64,000 bases of DNA, taken from assembly GCA_002368155.1 (NCBI GenBank), contig AP018180.1:2327947-2391946 (forward strand). The letters are read 5' to 3'. This document shows positions 26,517 to 35,586 of the stretch, piece after piece. Below the pieces are notes generated by a model. The model was not told the origin of the DNA. It ran no database searches and saw nothing but the letters and a program-made list of their open reading frames with translations. The position numbers were made by a program, and so were the translations under genes. Position 1 is the first letter of the stretch, and every line of letters starts with the position of its first letter. Source of the DNA: Nostoc carneum NIES-2107 (GTDB lineage Bacteria > Cyanobacteriota > Cyanobacteriia > Cyanobacteriales > Nostocaceae).

Positions 26517-28598
26517 ATGCCATCATTATCAGAACGGCTGGCTTGGGAGAGAAATCGCAAATTTGTTGGTAGAGAACAAGAAATATCTATATTTCAAAAA
26601 GCTCTGATCTCATCAGAATTACCTTTCAATATTTTGCATATTTTTGGCCCCGGAGGTGTGGGTAAAACTAGCCTGATGCTTCAATTGCAAGGTTTATGTA
26701 ACCAGCTAAAAATATCATCACTTCATATTGAAGCCCGCAATTTAGAAGCTACACCAGAGTCTGTTTTAAGTGTATTGAGTTCTAGTATGGGTTTATTAGA
26801 AGGTAATTCTCCCTTAGAAAAACTTGCTGCTAATGAGGAACGTCAGGTAATTTTTATCGACACATACGAAAATATTTCTTCATTAGATGCATGGCTACAA
26901 TCAGAATTTTTACCAAATCTATCTCTAGAAACTTTAGTTGTTTTAGCTGGGCGTAATCCTCTTTCTGAAACTTGGCATAGTGATCCAGGGTGGCAAGCTT
27001 TAATTCATGCTTTACCTTTACGCAACCTTAGCCCCGAAGAAAGTTTAACTTACTTACAGAAAAAAGATATTCCGGCTAACCATCACCAAGGAATTCTCAA
27101 CTTTACCTATGGATATCCTTTGGCTTTATCTTTAGTTGCAGATGTATTAGCTCAAGGACAAGAAATTTCCTTTCAAGCAGAAACAGCACCAGATATTATT
27201 AAAACTTTACTAGAAAGATTTATTAAAGAAGTACCAACACCAGCACATCGCATGGCTTTACAAGCTTGTGCTGTAGTGAGGTTAACTACCGAAGCGTTAC
27301 TTACCCAAATATTACAGTTACCAGATACTCATAATTTATTTGAATGGTTACGAGGACTTTCGTTTATTGAAACCGGACAATTAGGTTTATTTCCCCATGA
27401 TTTAGCCAGGGAAGTTTTAATTGCGGATTTGCGTTGGCGGAATCCTGATTTTTATACCCAATTGCATCACCAAGCCCGTAGTTATTACAGCAAAAGATTA
27501 GGACAAACGCAAGGAGTAGAAAAGCATCGGGTTTTATTTGATTATATTTTTTTGCATCGAGATAATCCAGCGATTCGCCCCCGTTTTACTTGGGGCGAAC
27601 AAAGCGGTTTATTAACAGATTCATTGCAAGAAAGTGATCACGAGACAATTTTAGAAATAATTGCCACTAATGAAGGTGAAGAATCCGCCCGAATTGCAGC
27701 CCATTGGTTACAGCGTCAACCACAAAATGTCTTAGTATTTCGAGATTCTCAGCCCACACCAGCCGGATTTGCAATTATGGTGGCGTTACATGAAGCGACT
27801 AGCGAAGATATGAATATTGATCCTGGGGCTATTGCAGCTTGGCAATATCTGCAAAATCATGCACCCTTACGCCCACAAGAAGGCGCAACAATCTTCAGAT
27901 TTTGGATGGCGCGAGATACCTATCAAAGCGTTTCGCCTATCCAAAGTCTAATTTTTGTCAATTTTGTGCAATATTTCCAAAAAACGCCAGGATTAGCATT
28001 TACCTTTTTACCCTGTGCCGAACCAGAGGCATGGGCACCAATGTTAACATACTTCGATTTAGCGCGATCGCCTGCTGCTGATTTTACAGTTGGTGGACGC
28101 AATTATGGCGTATATAGCCATGATTGGCGCATAGTATCACCAATCGCATGGCAAGAACTATTAGCACAAAGAGAAATCGCCGCCGCTGAGGTAGTCGCCG
28201 CCACAACTCCCCCTAGCCGAAATTTGTTGGTTCTCAGCCAGTCAGGATTTATGGAAGCAGTACAGGATGCTTTGCGTAACTTCACAAGGGCTGATACATT
28301 GCATCAAAATCCCTTGTTACGTTCCCGGCTAGTAGAAGAACAAATTGCAGAATCAGGTAGCGTACCCAAAAGAGTTGCAGCTTTGCAAACTCTCCTCAAA
28401 CAAGCAGCAGAATCGCTGCAATCATCACCCCGCGATGAAAAATTGTACCGCGTTATTCATCGCACTTATTTACAACCCGCACCCACCCAAGAAACCGCCG
28501 CCGAGTTATTAGATTTACCCTTCAGCACCTACCGCCGTCATCTCAAAGCCGGAATGACGCGCATAGCAGAGATACTTTGGCAAAGGGAAATTAGTTAA
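26517..28598 (+). CDS. STAND-like P-loop ATPase with C-terminal helix-turn-helix
   Basis: The 693-residue protein begins with an AAA_16/NACHT-like ATPase: FVGRE at 16-20, Walker A GPGGVGKTS at 44-52, and Walker B VIFIDTYE. A middle helical region (about 230-620) has no recognised repeats. The last 60 residues (RTYLQPAPTQETAAELLDLPFSTYRRHLKAGMTRIAEILW) look like a sigma-region-4 or LuxR-type helix-turn-helix. The layout fits an ATP-dependent switch regulator; ligand and target are unknown. A dispersed repeat lies before it and a tandem repeat after, so it is probably transcribed alone. Confidence 0.75.
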   Translation: MPSLSERLAWERNRKFVGREQEISIFQKALISSELPFNILHIFGPGGVGKTSLMLQLQGLCNQLKISSLHIEARNLEATPESVLSVLSSSMGLLEGNSPLEKLAANEERQVIFIDTYENISSLDAWLQSEFLPNLSLETLVVLAGRNPLSETWHSDPGWQALIHALPLRNLSPEESLTYLQKKDIPANHHQGILNFTYGYPLALSLVADVLAQGQEISFQAETAPDIIKTLLERFIKEVPTPAHRMALQACAVVRLTTEALLTQILQLPDTHNLFEWLRGLSFIETGQLGLFPHDLAREVLIADLRWRNPDFYTQLHHQARSYYSKRLGQTQGVEKHRVLFDYIFLHRDNPAIRPRFTWGEQSGLLTDSLQESDHETILEIIATNEGEESARIAAHWLQRQPQNVLVFRDSQPTPAGFAIMVALHEATSEDMNIDPGAIAAWQYLQNHAPLRPQEGATIFRFWMARDTYQSVSPIQSLIFVNFVQYFQKTPGLAFTFLPCAEPEAWAPMLTYFDLARSPAADFTVGGRNYGVYSHDWRIVSPIAWQELLAQREIAAAEVVAATTPPSRNLLVLSQSGFMEAVQDALRNFTRADTLHQNPLLRSRLVEEQIAESGSVPKRVAALQTLLKQAAESLQSSPRDEKLYRVIHRTYLQPAPTQETAAELLDLPFSTYRRHLKAGMTRIAEILWQREIS

Positions 28599-28630
28599 TT
28601 GGGGTTTGTCATTGGTCATTTGTCATTTGG

Positions 28631-28684
28631 TAATGGGTAATGAGTAATGAGTAATGAGTAATGAGTAATGAGTAATGAGTAATG
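28631..28684. repeat. Heptanucleotide tandem repeat (GTAATGA), copy 1
   Basis: About seven units of GTAATGA, the first degenerate (GTAATGG). The CCCAATC heptamer family follows at about 28755-28797. Confidence 0.85.
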
Positions 28685-28799
28685 GCTATTCTCCCCTGCA
28701 CCCCTGCTTCCTCTGCTCCTTCTTCTTCCTCATCCCCCTCATCTCCCTCTTCTCCCAATCCCTAGTCCCCAATCCCCAATCCCCAATCCCCAATCCCAT

Positions 28800-28838
28800 G
28801 AACAAAAACTGAGCAGATTTTGAACTGGTGAATAAACA
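28800..28838 (+). promoter_or_regulatory. TGARCA-N17-TRARCA element, copy B
   Basis: GAACAAAAAC precedes TGAGCA (28810-28815); a 17-bp spacer with TTG at 5-7 and CTGG at 10-13 leads to TAAACA (28833-28838). TATCGA follows 22 nt later (28861). It lies 57 bp before the start at 28896. Confidence 0.65.
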
Positions 28839-28895
28839 ACGAAGACAGAGAAACTATGACTATCGAAAAGCAGATTTGCCAGGAGAAATTAAACT

Positions 28896-29270
28896 ATGAT
28901 CAAGAAACACCACGCTGTCATTTTAACTGTGATCGCAACTCTAGGAATCTTTACTAGCAGTACTTTACCTCTGAAAGTTTCCGCCCAAGAAGTTAGCGAC
29001 AATGATGTTCAGGAACTCAATCAAGCGCTAGAAGAATTAAATCAAGCTTTACAGGAACTCAATCAATCTCTGGAAGCTAGCCAAAAACCTTCTCAACCAC
29101 CTACTAATATCAATGCCAATCAACCAGCAGCAAATCAACAAAATACAGCAAAAGGTAAACAATGCCGCACTGTATTGCAACCACGCACATTTTTTGGTAA
29201 TGGCGGATTATATGGTGTGCCATCTGTAACTGTCCAGACATATACAGTTCCAGTCACAGTTTGCAACTAA
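28896..29270 (+). CDS. Small secreted coiled-coil protein, 124 aa
   Basis: A Sec signal peptide (MIKKHHAVILTVIATLGIFTSSTLPLKVSA, cut near A-Q-E) is followed by three near-perfect heptads (ELNQALE, ELNQALQ, ELNQSLE) predicting a short coiled coil. A Pro/Asn/Gln linker follows, then a C-terminal segment with two cysteines (KQCRTVLQPRT...VPVTVCN) that may form a disulfide. It is predicted periplasmic or extracellular. I do not recognise a family. It is behind the TGARCA element and 80 bp before the aldehyde dehydrogenase gene, so both may respond to that element. AGGAG lies 12 nt before the start. Confidence 0.75.
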   Translation: MIKKHHAVILTVIATLGIFTSSTLPLKVSAQEVSDNDVQELNQALEELNQALQELNQSLEASQKPSQPPTNINANQPAANQQNTAKGKQCRTVLQPRTFFGNGGLYGVPSVTVQTYTVPVTVCN

Positions 29271-29350
29271 AACTTAATTCTCATTCTTTCTCTTTCTGCG
29301 CCTCAGCTTGTGACTATTTTATACTTTCACTAAAAGATAAAACAAAATCT

Positions 29351-30847
29351 ATGACTACCCAACTCACACCTCCCCAATCACAAACCACAATTCGCACCTA
29401 CCAAAATTTCATCAACGGTAAATATATTTCACCCTCATCGGGCGAAAACTACGAACGTAAAAGCCCGTTAACTGGTGAAACTATCGTTCAAATTCCTTGG
29501 AGTAATCAAGCTGATACTGATATTGCTATTCAAGCTGCAAGACAAGTATTTGATGATGGTACATGGTCAACATCCCACGCTCGCGTGCGTCATGATATTC
29601 TGAGAAAAACTGCCGAATTACTAACAACAAAAACCTCAGAAATAGCTACAGTTATTTGCCAAGAAGTAGGTAGACCAATAGGAATGTGTATTGGCGAAGT
29701 GCAAATGACAGCACAAGTATTTGACTACTTTGCAGCTTTAACACTGAATCTACAAGGAGAATCTACTACTCAATACGATCGCAATGCTATTGGTTTAACA
29801 GTACATGAACCCGTGGGTGTCGTGGGGATTATTACCCCGTGGAACTTCCCCCTACTATTGGTGGCGTGGAAAGTTGCACCTGCGATCGCAGCTGGTTGCA
29901 CAATGGTAGTTAAACCCAGCGAATTTACTCCCTCCACGGCCTTTATGTTGGCGGAAATTCTCAGCGAGGCTGGTTTACCTGATGGTGTACTTAACATTGT
30001 CACAGGTGACGGCCCAGTGGTCGGAGAACATTTAGTTGAATCACCCTTAGTTGATAAAATCGCCTTTACAGGTTCAACGGCTGTTGGTAGACGCATCATG
30101 GCTAAAGGCGCACCTACCCTAAAGCGAATTAGTTTAGAGTTAGGTGGTAAAAGTCCTAATATAGTCTTTCCAGATGCAGATTTATCTCAAGCAATTCCCG
30201 GGGCATTATTTGGCATCTATATGAATAGTGGTCAAGTCTGCCAAGCAGGTTCTCGATTGTTATTGCATGAGTCAATTAAAGATGTATTTATCGAGCAATT
30301 TATTGCCGCTACCCAAACTTTTCAAATAGGCAACCCCACTGATAATACAACAATGATGGGGCCAGTAATTAACGAAAGACAGTTTGAACGCATTCAAAAC
30401 TATATTCAACTGGGCGAAAAAGAAGGTGCAAAACTCTTAATTGGTGGTAGCGGACGTTATCTTGTACCCGGATTTGAGCAAGGTTTATTTATTAAACCCA
30501 CCGTTTTTGATCATGTTACCAATGAAATGGCGATCGCTCAAGAAGAAATCTTTGGCCCGGTGCTGTCAATTATGACATTTAAAGATGAAGCGGAAGCATT
30601 ACAAATCGCCAATCAAACTATGTACGGTTTAACAGCAGCCGTCTGGACTAAAAATCTTGATACAGCCTTAAAAATGGCTAAAGGAATTCGTGCTGGTACA
30701 GTTTGGGTGAACTCTTATCATGCTTCTGGATTAGAACCAACTATGCCTTATGGTGGTTACAAACAAAGCGGAATTGGTCGTGAAGTCGGTAAGAATGGTT
30801 TAGAAGAGTATTTAGAAACAAAAGCCATTCACATCAAATTAGCTTAA
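29351..30847 (+). CDS. NAD(P)-dependent aldehyde dehydrogenase
   Basis: From the ATG at 29351 the enzyme is 498 residues, the usual length; an in-frame extension to 29261 has no support. Family motifs: GVVGIITPWNFPLLL, FTGSTAVGRRI (cofactor), the general base Glu in LELGGKSPN, and the nucleophile Cys in MNSGQVCQAGSR, ending with PYGGYKQSGIGRE. It oxidises an aldehyde to a carboxylic acid. It resembles betaine-aldehyde or retinal-type dehydrogenases, but the substrate is not certain. The small secreted protein gene precedes it closely, and an esterase follows 75 bp later on the same strand. Confidence 0.92.
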   Translation: MTTQLTPPQSQTTIRTYQNFINGKYISPSSGENYERKSPLTGETIVQIPWSNQADTDIAIQAARQVFDDGTWSTSHARVRHDILRKTAELLTTKTSEIATVICQEVGRPIGMCIGEVQMTAQVFDYFAALTLNLQGESTTQYDRNAIGLTVHEPVGVVGIITPWNFPLLLVAWKVAPAIAAGCTMVVKPSEFTPSTAFMLAEILSEAGLPDGVLNIVTGDGPVVGEHLVESPLVDKIAFTGSTAVGRRIMAKGAPTLKRISLELGGKSPNIVFPDADLSQAIPGALFGIYMNSGQVCQAGSRLLLHESIKDVFIEQFIAATQTFQIGNPTDNTTMMGPVINERQFERIQNYIQLGEKEGAKLLIGGSGRYLVPGFEQGLFIKPTVFDHVTNEMAIAQEEIFGPVLSIMTFKDEAEALQIANQTMYGLTAAVWTKNLDTALKMAKGIRAGTVWVNSYHASGLEPTMPYGGYKQSGIGREVGKNGLEEYLETKAIHIKLA

Positions 30848-30922
30848 TTCGTAATTCTCGCTTCTCTCGCTTCTAGTCAATGGGTGCGTTAGGCTAAAGT
30901 CATAACGTGCCCTTTTTTCATC

Positions 30923-32125
30923 ATGATGTTCTCTACATATCAAATAATTTTACCTTGGCTGGCAATAATACTGAGTGTTACCAGTTTATTTCTCAGTTCT
31001 TGGATTATCATTCCGGCTCCGAATCGTTTGTTGCAGCCTTTAGGAGTAGGCGCGCCAGAAGTTAGCCCTTGGTTATTTATATTGAATATCATCTCTTTAT
31101 TAACAGCTATTTTATGTATCTATAAACCGCAAATACAAATTATCACTTGCATTTTCAGCTTAATTGGATTACTGCTCTGTGGTTCAGTTTTAATCAAAAT
31201 TGCACCAACTCAAATGCAAATGTCAGCCGCAATACAACAAGGATTAGGCGAGAATTATTTAGCACAAATCCCACTTCAAGTAAGTGCTAAAATGCAACCC
31301 CAACCTTTTTCTTTAGTGAACAGCTTTCGCGGTATTACCCTAGAAAAAATCCGTCACAGGAAAGATATTTTATTCGCTACACCTGGGGGAGTTCCTTTAA
31401 AAATGGAAGTTTACCAACCACAAGCAGTAGGAAAATATCCCGCATTAGTAGTAATTTATGGTGGAGCTTGGCAAAATGGTAATCCTCATGCCAATTATAA
31501 ATTCAATCAATATTTAGCATCTCGCGGATATACAGTATTTGCCATTGATTACCGACACGCGCCCAAATATCAGTTTCCCGCACAGTTGGATGATGTGCGT
31601 ACAGCACTCAATTTTATTCGCCAACAAGCCGCAGAATATGAAGCCGACCCCGAAAACATGATACTTTTAGGTCGTTCTTCTGGCGCACACCTCGCCATGC
31701 TAGCGGCTTATCAACCAGATGCGCCACCGATTCGTGCTGTAGTGAGTTATTACGGGCCTGTGAACTTAACTGAAGGCTATAATGAGCCGCCACAACCAGA
31801 TCCGCTAAATACTCGTGCGATTCTCAAAACTTTTCTTGGTGGTTCTCCGCAAGAATTACCTGATGAGTATAAAATTGCTTCCCCAATTAATTACGTAACT
31901 CGCCCTTTACCACCAACATTATTAGTTTACGGTAGCCGTGACCATGTTGTCCAAGCAAAATTTGGGAGGCGGATGTATGAAACTTTACACCGATCTGGCG
32001 AAACTGCGGTTTTCTTAGAAATACCTTGGGCGGAACATGCTTTTGATGCTGTTTTCAACGGTGTCAGCAATCAATTAGCCCTATATTACACCGAGAGGTT
32101 TTTGGCTTGGGCGTTGTTTAGGTAA
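30923..32125 (+). CDS. Membrane-anchored alpha/beta hydrolase (BD-FAE/esterase type)
   Basis: The 400-residue protein starts with three hydrophobic helices (about 1-95). A C-terminal alpha/beta hydrolase follows (about 140-400): oxyanion-hole YGGAWQNGNP (HGG-like), the nucleophile elbow GRSSGAHLA, an acidic residue in YGSRDHVV, and the catalytic His in WAEHAFD. These enzymes hydrolyse esters of small or sugar-linked acyl groups; the active site faces whichever side the helices dictate, not clear here. The 3' end overlaps the convergent anti-sigma gene by 8 bp. Confidence 0.85.
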   Translation: MMFSTYQIILPWLAIILSVTSLFLSSWIIIPAPNRLLQPLGVGAPEVSPWLFILNIISLLTAILCIYKPQIQIITCIFSLIGLLLCGSVLIKIAPTQMQMSAAIQQGLGENYLAQIPLQVSAKMQPQPFSLVNSFRGITLEKIRHRKDILFATPGGVPLKMEVYQPQAVGKYPALVVIYGGAWQNGNPHANYKFNQYLASRGYTVFAIDYRHAPKYQFPAQLDDVRTALNFIRQQAAEYEADPENMILLGRSSGAHLAMLAAYQPDAPPIRAVVSYYGPVNLTEGYNEPPQPDPLNTRAILKTFLGGSPQELPDEYKIASPINYVTRPLPPTLLVYGSRDHVVQAKFGRRMYETLHRSGETAVFLEIPWAEHAFDAVFNGVSNQLALYYTERFLAWALFR

Positions 32126-32672
32126 TAATTTGATCGTCAAGAGAAGTCTTGAGAAATAACAAACAACCTTGTTGGGTTTCTGGTTGATGTACAGTATTGG
32201 GAAGTGAGTAAATGCGATCGCCAGCTTGATAAATTTCCCCATCAACAATTAAATCCCCTTCCAGTACCACAATTTCCTCATTTTCTGCGTGTTGATGCTT
32301 GGGAAAGCGAATATTAGCCACAGAACGCACAAAGCAAGCGATTTCGCGTTTCTCGTTATCTTGGTACAATGTACCCACCATCACCCCAGGAATTGTGTAA
32401 GCTTGCCATTCCACATCAGCAGCTTTTTCCTGTAAAGCTGTCATTGATGTTTCGTTATTGATGCGCTCAAATAAACGTGCTTTTAAATTAGCAGCCATTG
32501 GTACAGAAGGCGCACTATAAGCAAGCGCTGCAGCTACTTCCGTCAATGCAGCTAATTCCGATTCTAGTTCGGGAGAATTTGCGATCGCTTCTTCCAATAT
32601 GGGAAAATCTGCTTGAGCGAGAATATTTAATGCATATGATGCAGCTAATTCATCAAATTCTTCTTGTTTCAT
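32118..32672 (-). CDS. Anti-sigma factor, RskA-like N-terminus with ChrR-type cupin
   Basis: Residues 1-75 (ELAASYALNILAQADFP ... PELESELAALTEVAAALA) follow the RskA/anti-sigma pattern that clamps ECF sigma factors, but no His/Cys zinc motif is present, unlike Rhodobacter ChrR. Residues 85-184 are a ChrR-type cupin with metal ligands in PKHQHAENEEIVVLEG and a later His (NTVHQPE). The cupin probably senses a reactive species or ligand. It lies 352 bp downstream of the sigma gene on the same strand, the usual sigma/anti-sigma order, although the gap is long and contains CCTCTGCTT repeats. Confidence 0.85.
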   Translation of the reverse strand: MKQEEFDELAASYALNILAQADFPILEEAIANSPELESELAALTEVAAALAYSAPSVPMAANLKARLFERINNETSMTALQEKAADVEWQAYTIPGVMVGTLYQDNEKREIACFVRSVANIRFPKHQHAENEEIVVLEGDLIVDGEIYQAGDRIYSLPNTVHQPETQQGCLLFLKTSLDDQIIT

Positions 32673-33024
32673 GACATAAATCGCTGACTTGTAAATAGTG
32701 TTGATAGTTGACGGATGACTGTTGGCTGGAAAGAGATATTTTCATGCGTGCTGGTGTACGCAGTTCATAACGGCTGTTGGAAAAATGGTAATTGGTAATT
32801 GTAGAATATAGATTTTTCTATGATTAGCTGTCTTAAGATTGAAAAGATTTAATTTCTATATAATGTAATTTTTTTGAGACTTGTGATTTTAAGAAATTAG
32901 ATTATCTATTTTTCAGAGCGAAGACCATTATTTTACTCTTCCTCCTCTGCTTCCTCTGCTTCCTCTGCTTCCTCTGCTCCCCTGCTTACCAAAGCGATTG
33001 ATTATTTTTTCATTTGAAAATCCC
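32673..33024. other. 352-bp gap with CCTCTGCTT low-complexity repeat
   Basis: A CCTCTGCTT 9-bp unit is repeated about four times at 32943-32980. The remainder is AT-rich. No gene or clear terminator. Confidence 0.5.
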
Positions 33025-33615
33025 TTAGCCATATCCTAACTTGTCTGAAGCTAAATCTGCCAAAGCACTACGCAACTTATTTAATGCTAAACGAATCCTG
33101 GTTTTAATTGTGCCTAAAGCCACACCTGTTTGATTGGCAATTTCTGCATGAGTTAAGCCTTGAAAATAAGCTAATTCCACAACCTGACGCTGTTCTAATG
33201 GTAATTGTTTAATCGCTGCTATTACTTGGGTACGACGTTCTAAAATTACTACGTCTTCTGTGGGATTTGTCATCAAAGATGGTGTATCTAAATCCACTGC
33301 ATCTAAAGATATCGATGCAGTGCGTGCAATTCGCTGTTTCGCCCGCAATTTATCCAAGGCGCGACTACGAATTTGCATAAATAACCATGTATCAACCCTT
33401 GATTTACTTGCATCATAACGTCCTGCAGTTCGCCACACCTGTTGAAAAACATCTAACACGGCTTCCTCTGCTTCCTCAACAGTACCTAAAATTTTGAAAG
33501 CCACACCATACAATACACCAGCATAGCGATCATAAAGTTGTGCCATAGCGGTTTGGTCTTGCTGGGCAATTTTGGCTAAAAGTCCAGATTCGTCGGTATT
33601 TGGTTGCGTGGTCAT
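33025..33615 (-). CDS. ECF sigma factor (SigK/RpoE-like)
   Basis: The 196-residue protein has only sigma regions 2 and 4. Region 2: MAQLYDRYAGVLYGVAFKIL ... EEAVLDVFQQVWR ... SRVDTWLFMQIRSRALDKLR. Region 4: LPLEQRQVVELAYFQGLTHAEIANQTGVALGTIKTRI, with a clear helix-turn-helix. It belongs to the ECF family and is probably held by the anti-sigma factor encoded downstream. The DUF4331 gene starts 580 bp away in the opposite direction, behind a conserved promoter-like element. A direct link between this sigma factor and that element is inferred. Confidence 0.95.
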   Translation of the reverse strand: MTTQPNTDESGLLAKIAQQDQTAMAQLYDRYAGVLYGVAFKILGTVEEAEEAVLDVFQQVWRTAGRYDASKSRVDTWLFMQIRSRALDKLRAKQRIARTASISLDAVDLDTPSLMTNPTEDVVILERRTQVIAAIKQLPLEQRQVVELAYFQGLTHAEIANQTGVALGTIKTRIRLALNKLRSALADLASDKLGYG

Positions 33616-33764
33616 CTATAGGCTAGATAGTGAGCTTAAATAACTTATTTGCCTCCCATTGCTAAAAATAGCACTCGTTGACAAAAGTATATTTATTTCT
33701 TCATGAACCCACATCTTTTAAGCTAATCAGCATGTACAGCACTTTTGAAGTAAGTGAGATACAT

Positions 33765-33815
33765 CATGAGTAATGAGTAATGAGTAATGAGTAATGAGTA
33801 ATGAGTAATGAGTAC
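33765..33815. repeat. Heptanucleotide tandem repeat (GTAATGA), copy 2
   Basis: About seven units of GTAATGA, same unit as at 28631, in the gap between the ECF sigma gene and the DUF4331 gene. Confidence 0.85.
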
Positions 33816-34080
33816 AGGACTTACGCGACTGGTACACCTATGTGTAAAGTGCCATCCTCTGTTGGTCTGATATTTGCGGAAAAAGCTAAATTTATTTTTT
33901 GACCCAGAGATCCAAGTTACTCACTTCAACGTATATCTGTTTATAAATGCTGAATTAGCAGTTAGCAACCTAGAAATTTTCTAGGAATCTTAAACATACT
34001 GTTGCGAGGGTGTAGGGAAGAAATATTCCCGCACATCTCTATATTTTCATGCCTAGAAATAATTCTGGATGAACAACAGT

Positions 34081-34119
34081 AAGCAAAAAGTGAGCAGTTA
34101 TTGGTCTGGAAAGTGAGCA
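34081..34119 (+). promoter_or_regulatory. TGARCA-N17-TRARCA element, copy C
   Basis: AAGCAAAAAG precedes TGAGCA (34091-34096); a 17-bp spacer with TTG at 5-7 and CTGG at 10-13 leads to TGAGCA (34114-34119). TATCGA follows at 34151. The element lies 77 bp upstream of the DUF4331 start. Confidence 0.65.
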
Positions 34120-34196
34120 TTTCCATCCGACACAATACAACCATCAAAGCTATCGAGTTTGACTTTTACTTATTTCATTTGATCGGAGATACAAAT

Positions 34197-35450
34197 ATGG
34201 TGAACAACACAAAAATCAATAACCAAAAAATTGAGCCAAGCTTTAATTTTGGCAAAATGAAAAAAATTGCTGGTATTGGTTTATTGGCTGTTGGTTTAAC
34301 GGTAGGTTTTGCAACTATAGTCCCACAATATGTTACTGCTTCTGACCATGATGATGGGGAATTTGATACTAAAGGTCGCAATTTGAATTTAACTGATTTA
34401 TATGTATTCCGCGAACAAGACCAAAACCCAGCAGCGAGTCCAGATGATTTAGTTTTTGTGATGAATACCAATCCGCGATCGCTCGCTCGTCAGCAGTATT
34501 ATTTTAGTAGTAATGCTGTTTACGAATTCAAAGTCAGCCGCGTTGCTCATAAAGATGCAACCCCTACAGGGAAAGAAGATGCAGTGTTACAGTTTGAATT
34601 TAGCCCCCCAAACAGCAATGGGGAACAGGAATTTAAACTAACTGCGATCGCAGATGGTAAGAAAAGATCTGCTACAGGTAGAACTACACCCTTAAGTGCA
34701 GATCCCCAAAACCCCACAATTAATAGATTATCTTTAGGTAAAACTGAAGTCAGCGTATTTGCTGGTTTAAGAGAAGACCCATTCTTCTTTGATGTGGAAC
34801 AATTCTTCCGAGTACGTGCAGGTGCTTTAGGTTTCGGCCCAGCTGTCGGTTTCCGTCCCGCCAACCAAGCAATTGACTTTGCTAAAGGGTACAACGTCAA
34901 CTCAATTGTGGTGAAAATCCCACGTTCCTTTTTAGCCGGACACACCAACGCCACTACTTTCGATGTTTGGGAAACTATCTCTGTCCAAAACCCACGTAAT
35001 AACAAATTCCAACAAGTTGAGCGCCTAGCAAGGCCGGCTATTAACGAAGGCTTGATTGTGACTAACGATTTTCTCAACGCCTTTAACAGCATTCCTCCCA
35101 CCGCTGACTTAAGTCCCGCCGCTGCACCTGTGGGAGCAGAAGCGAAAAAGACACTCAAAGCTTTGGGTAACGACGACAACCGAGCTAATGTACTTCTCGG
35201 CGCATTCCTCCCCGATGTCATGCGGATTGATACTACTGTCCCCAGTGGTTATGCTAATGCGCTCAACGCCAAAGGCAGCCCCATAGCTGGCAGAAAGTTA
35301 AAAGATGATGTGGTAGATATCACCTTACAAGTACTGACTAATGGTGCAGTCAAAACCGATAACGTCTCCTATGAAGGTACTCCCGATAATCCTGGTCAAG
35401 GACATAAACCCTTAGAGCCGCAATTTCCTTACTTGGCGTTACCGAATTAA
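34197..35450 (+). CDS. DUF4331 exported protein
   Basis: I start at the ATG 34197, which has GGAG 8 nt upstream; a TTG frame to 34101 would overlap the regulatory element. The 417-residue product has a charged N-terminus and a signal or anchor helix (MKKIAGIGLLAVGLTVGFA), then the DUF4331 signature SDHDDGEFDTKGRNLNLTDLYVFRE. The fold is predicted to be beta-rich and periplasmic. The family's biochemical role is unknown. It leads a tight run with a TPR protein and a HupE/UreJ protein, a grouping I recall from other bacteria, and stands beside an ECF sigma/anti-sigma pair. Confidence 0.9.
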   Translation: MVNNTKINNQKIEPSFNFGKMKKIAGIGLLAVGLTVGFATIVPQYVTASDHDDGEFDTKGRNLNLTDLYVFREQDQNPAASPDDLVFVMNTNPRSLARQQYYFSSNAVYEFKVSRVAHKDATPTGKEDAVLQFEFSPPNSNGEQEFKLTAIADGKKRSATGRTTPLSADPQNPTINRLSLGKTEVSVFAGLREDPFFFDVEQFFRVRAGALGFGPAVGFRPANQAIDFAKGYNVNSIVVKIPRSFLAGHTNATTFDVWETISVQNPRNNKFQQVERLARPAINEGLIVTNDFLNAFNSIPPTADLSPAAAPVGAEAKKTLKALGNDDNRANVLLGAFLPDVMRIDTTVPSGYANALNAKGSPIAGRKLKDDVVDITLQVLTNGAVKTDNVSYEGTPDNPGQGHKPLEPQFPYLALPN

Positions 35451-35586
35451 TGAGGCAAGGGGAGCAGAGGGGGCAGAGGACGCAGAGGAAGCAAGGGAGA
35501 CTTTTCTCATTCTATTACCAATGCCCAATGCCCCATGCCCAATGCCCCATCACCCATCTCTGCATTAAAAAAATTAGAACCAAATC

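Noticed and set aside
34547-35221. 224-codon frame antisense to DUF4331
   Set aside because: A shadow of the strong DUF4331 gene; translation is rich in Ser/Lys/Pro without a fold pattern.
34197-35450. Longer DUF4331 start at 34101
   Set aside because: It would begin at a TTG inside the conserved TGARCA element; the ATG with GGAG at 34197 is better.
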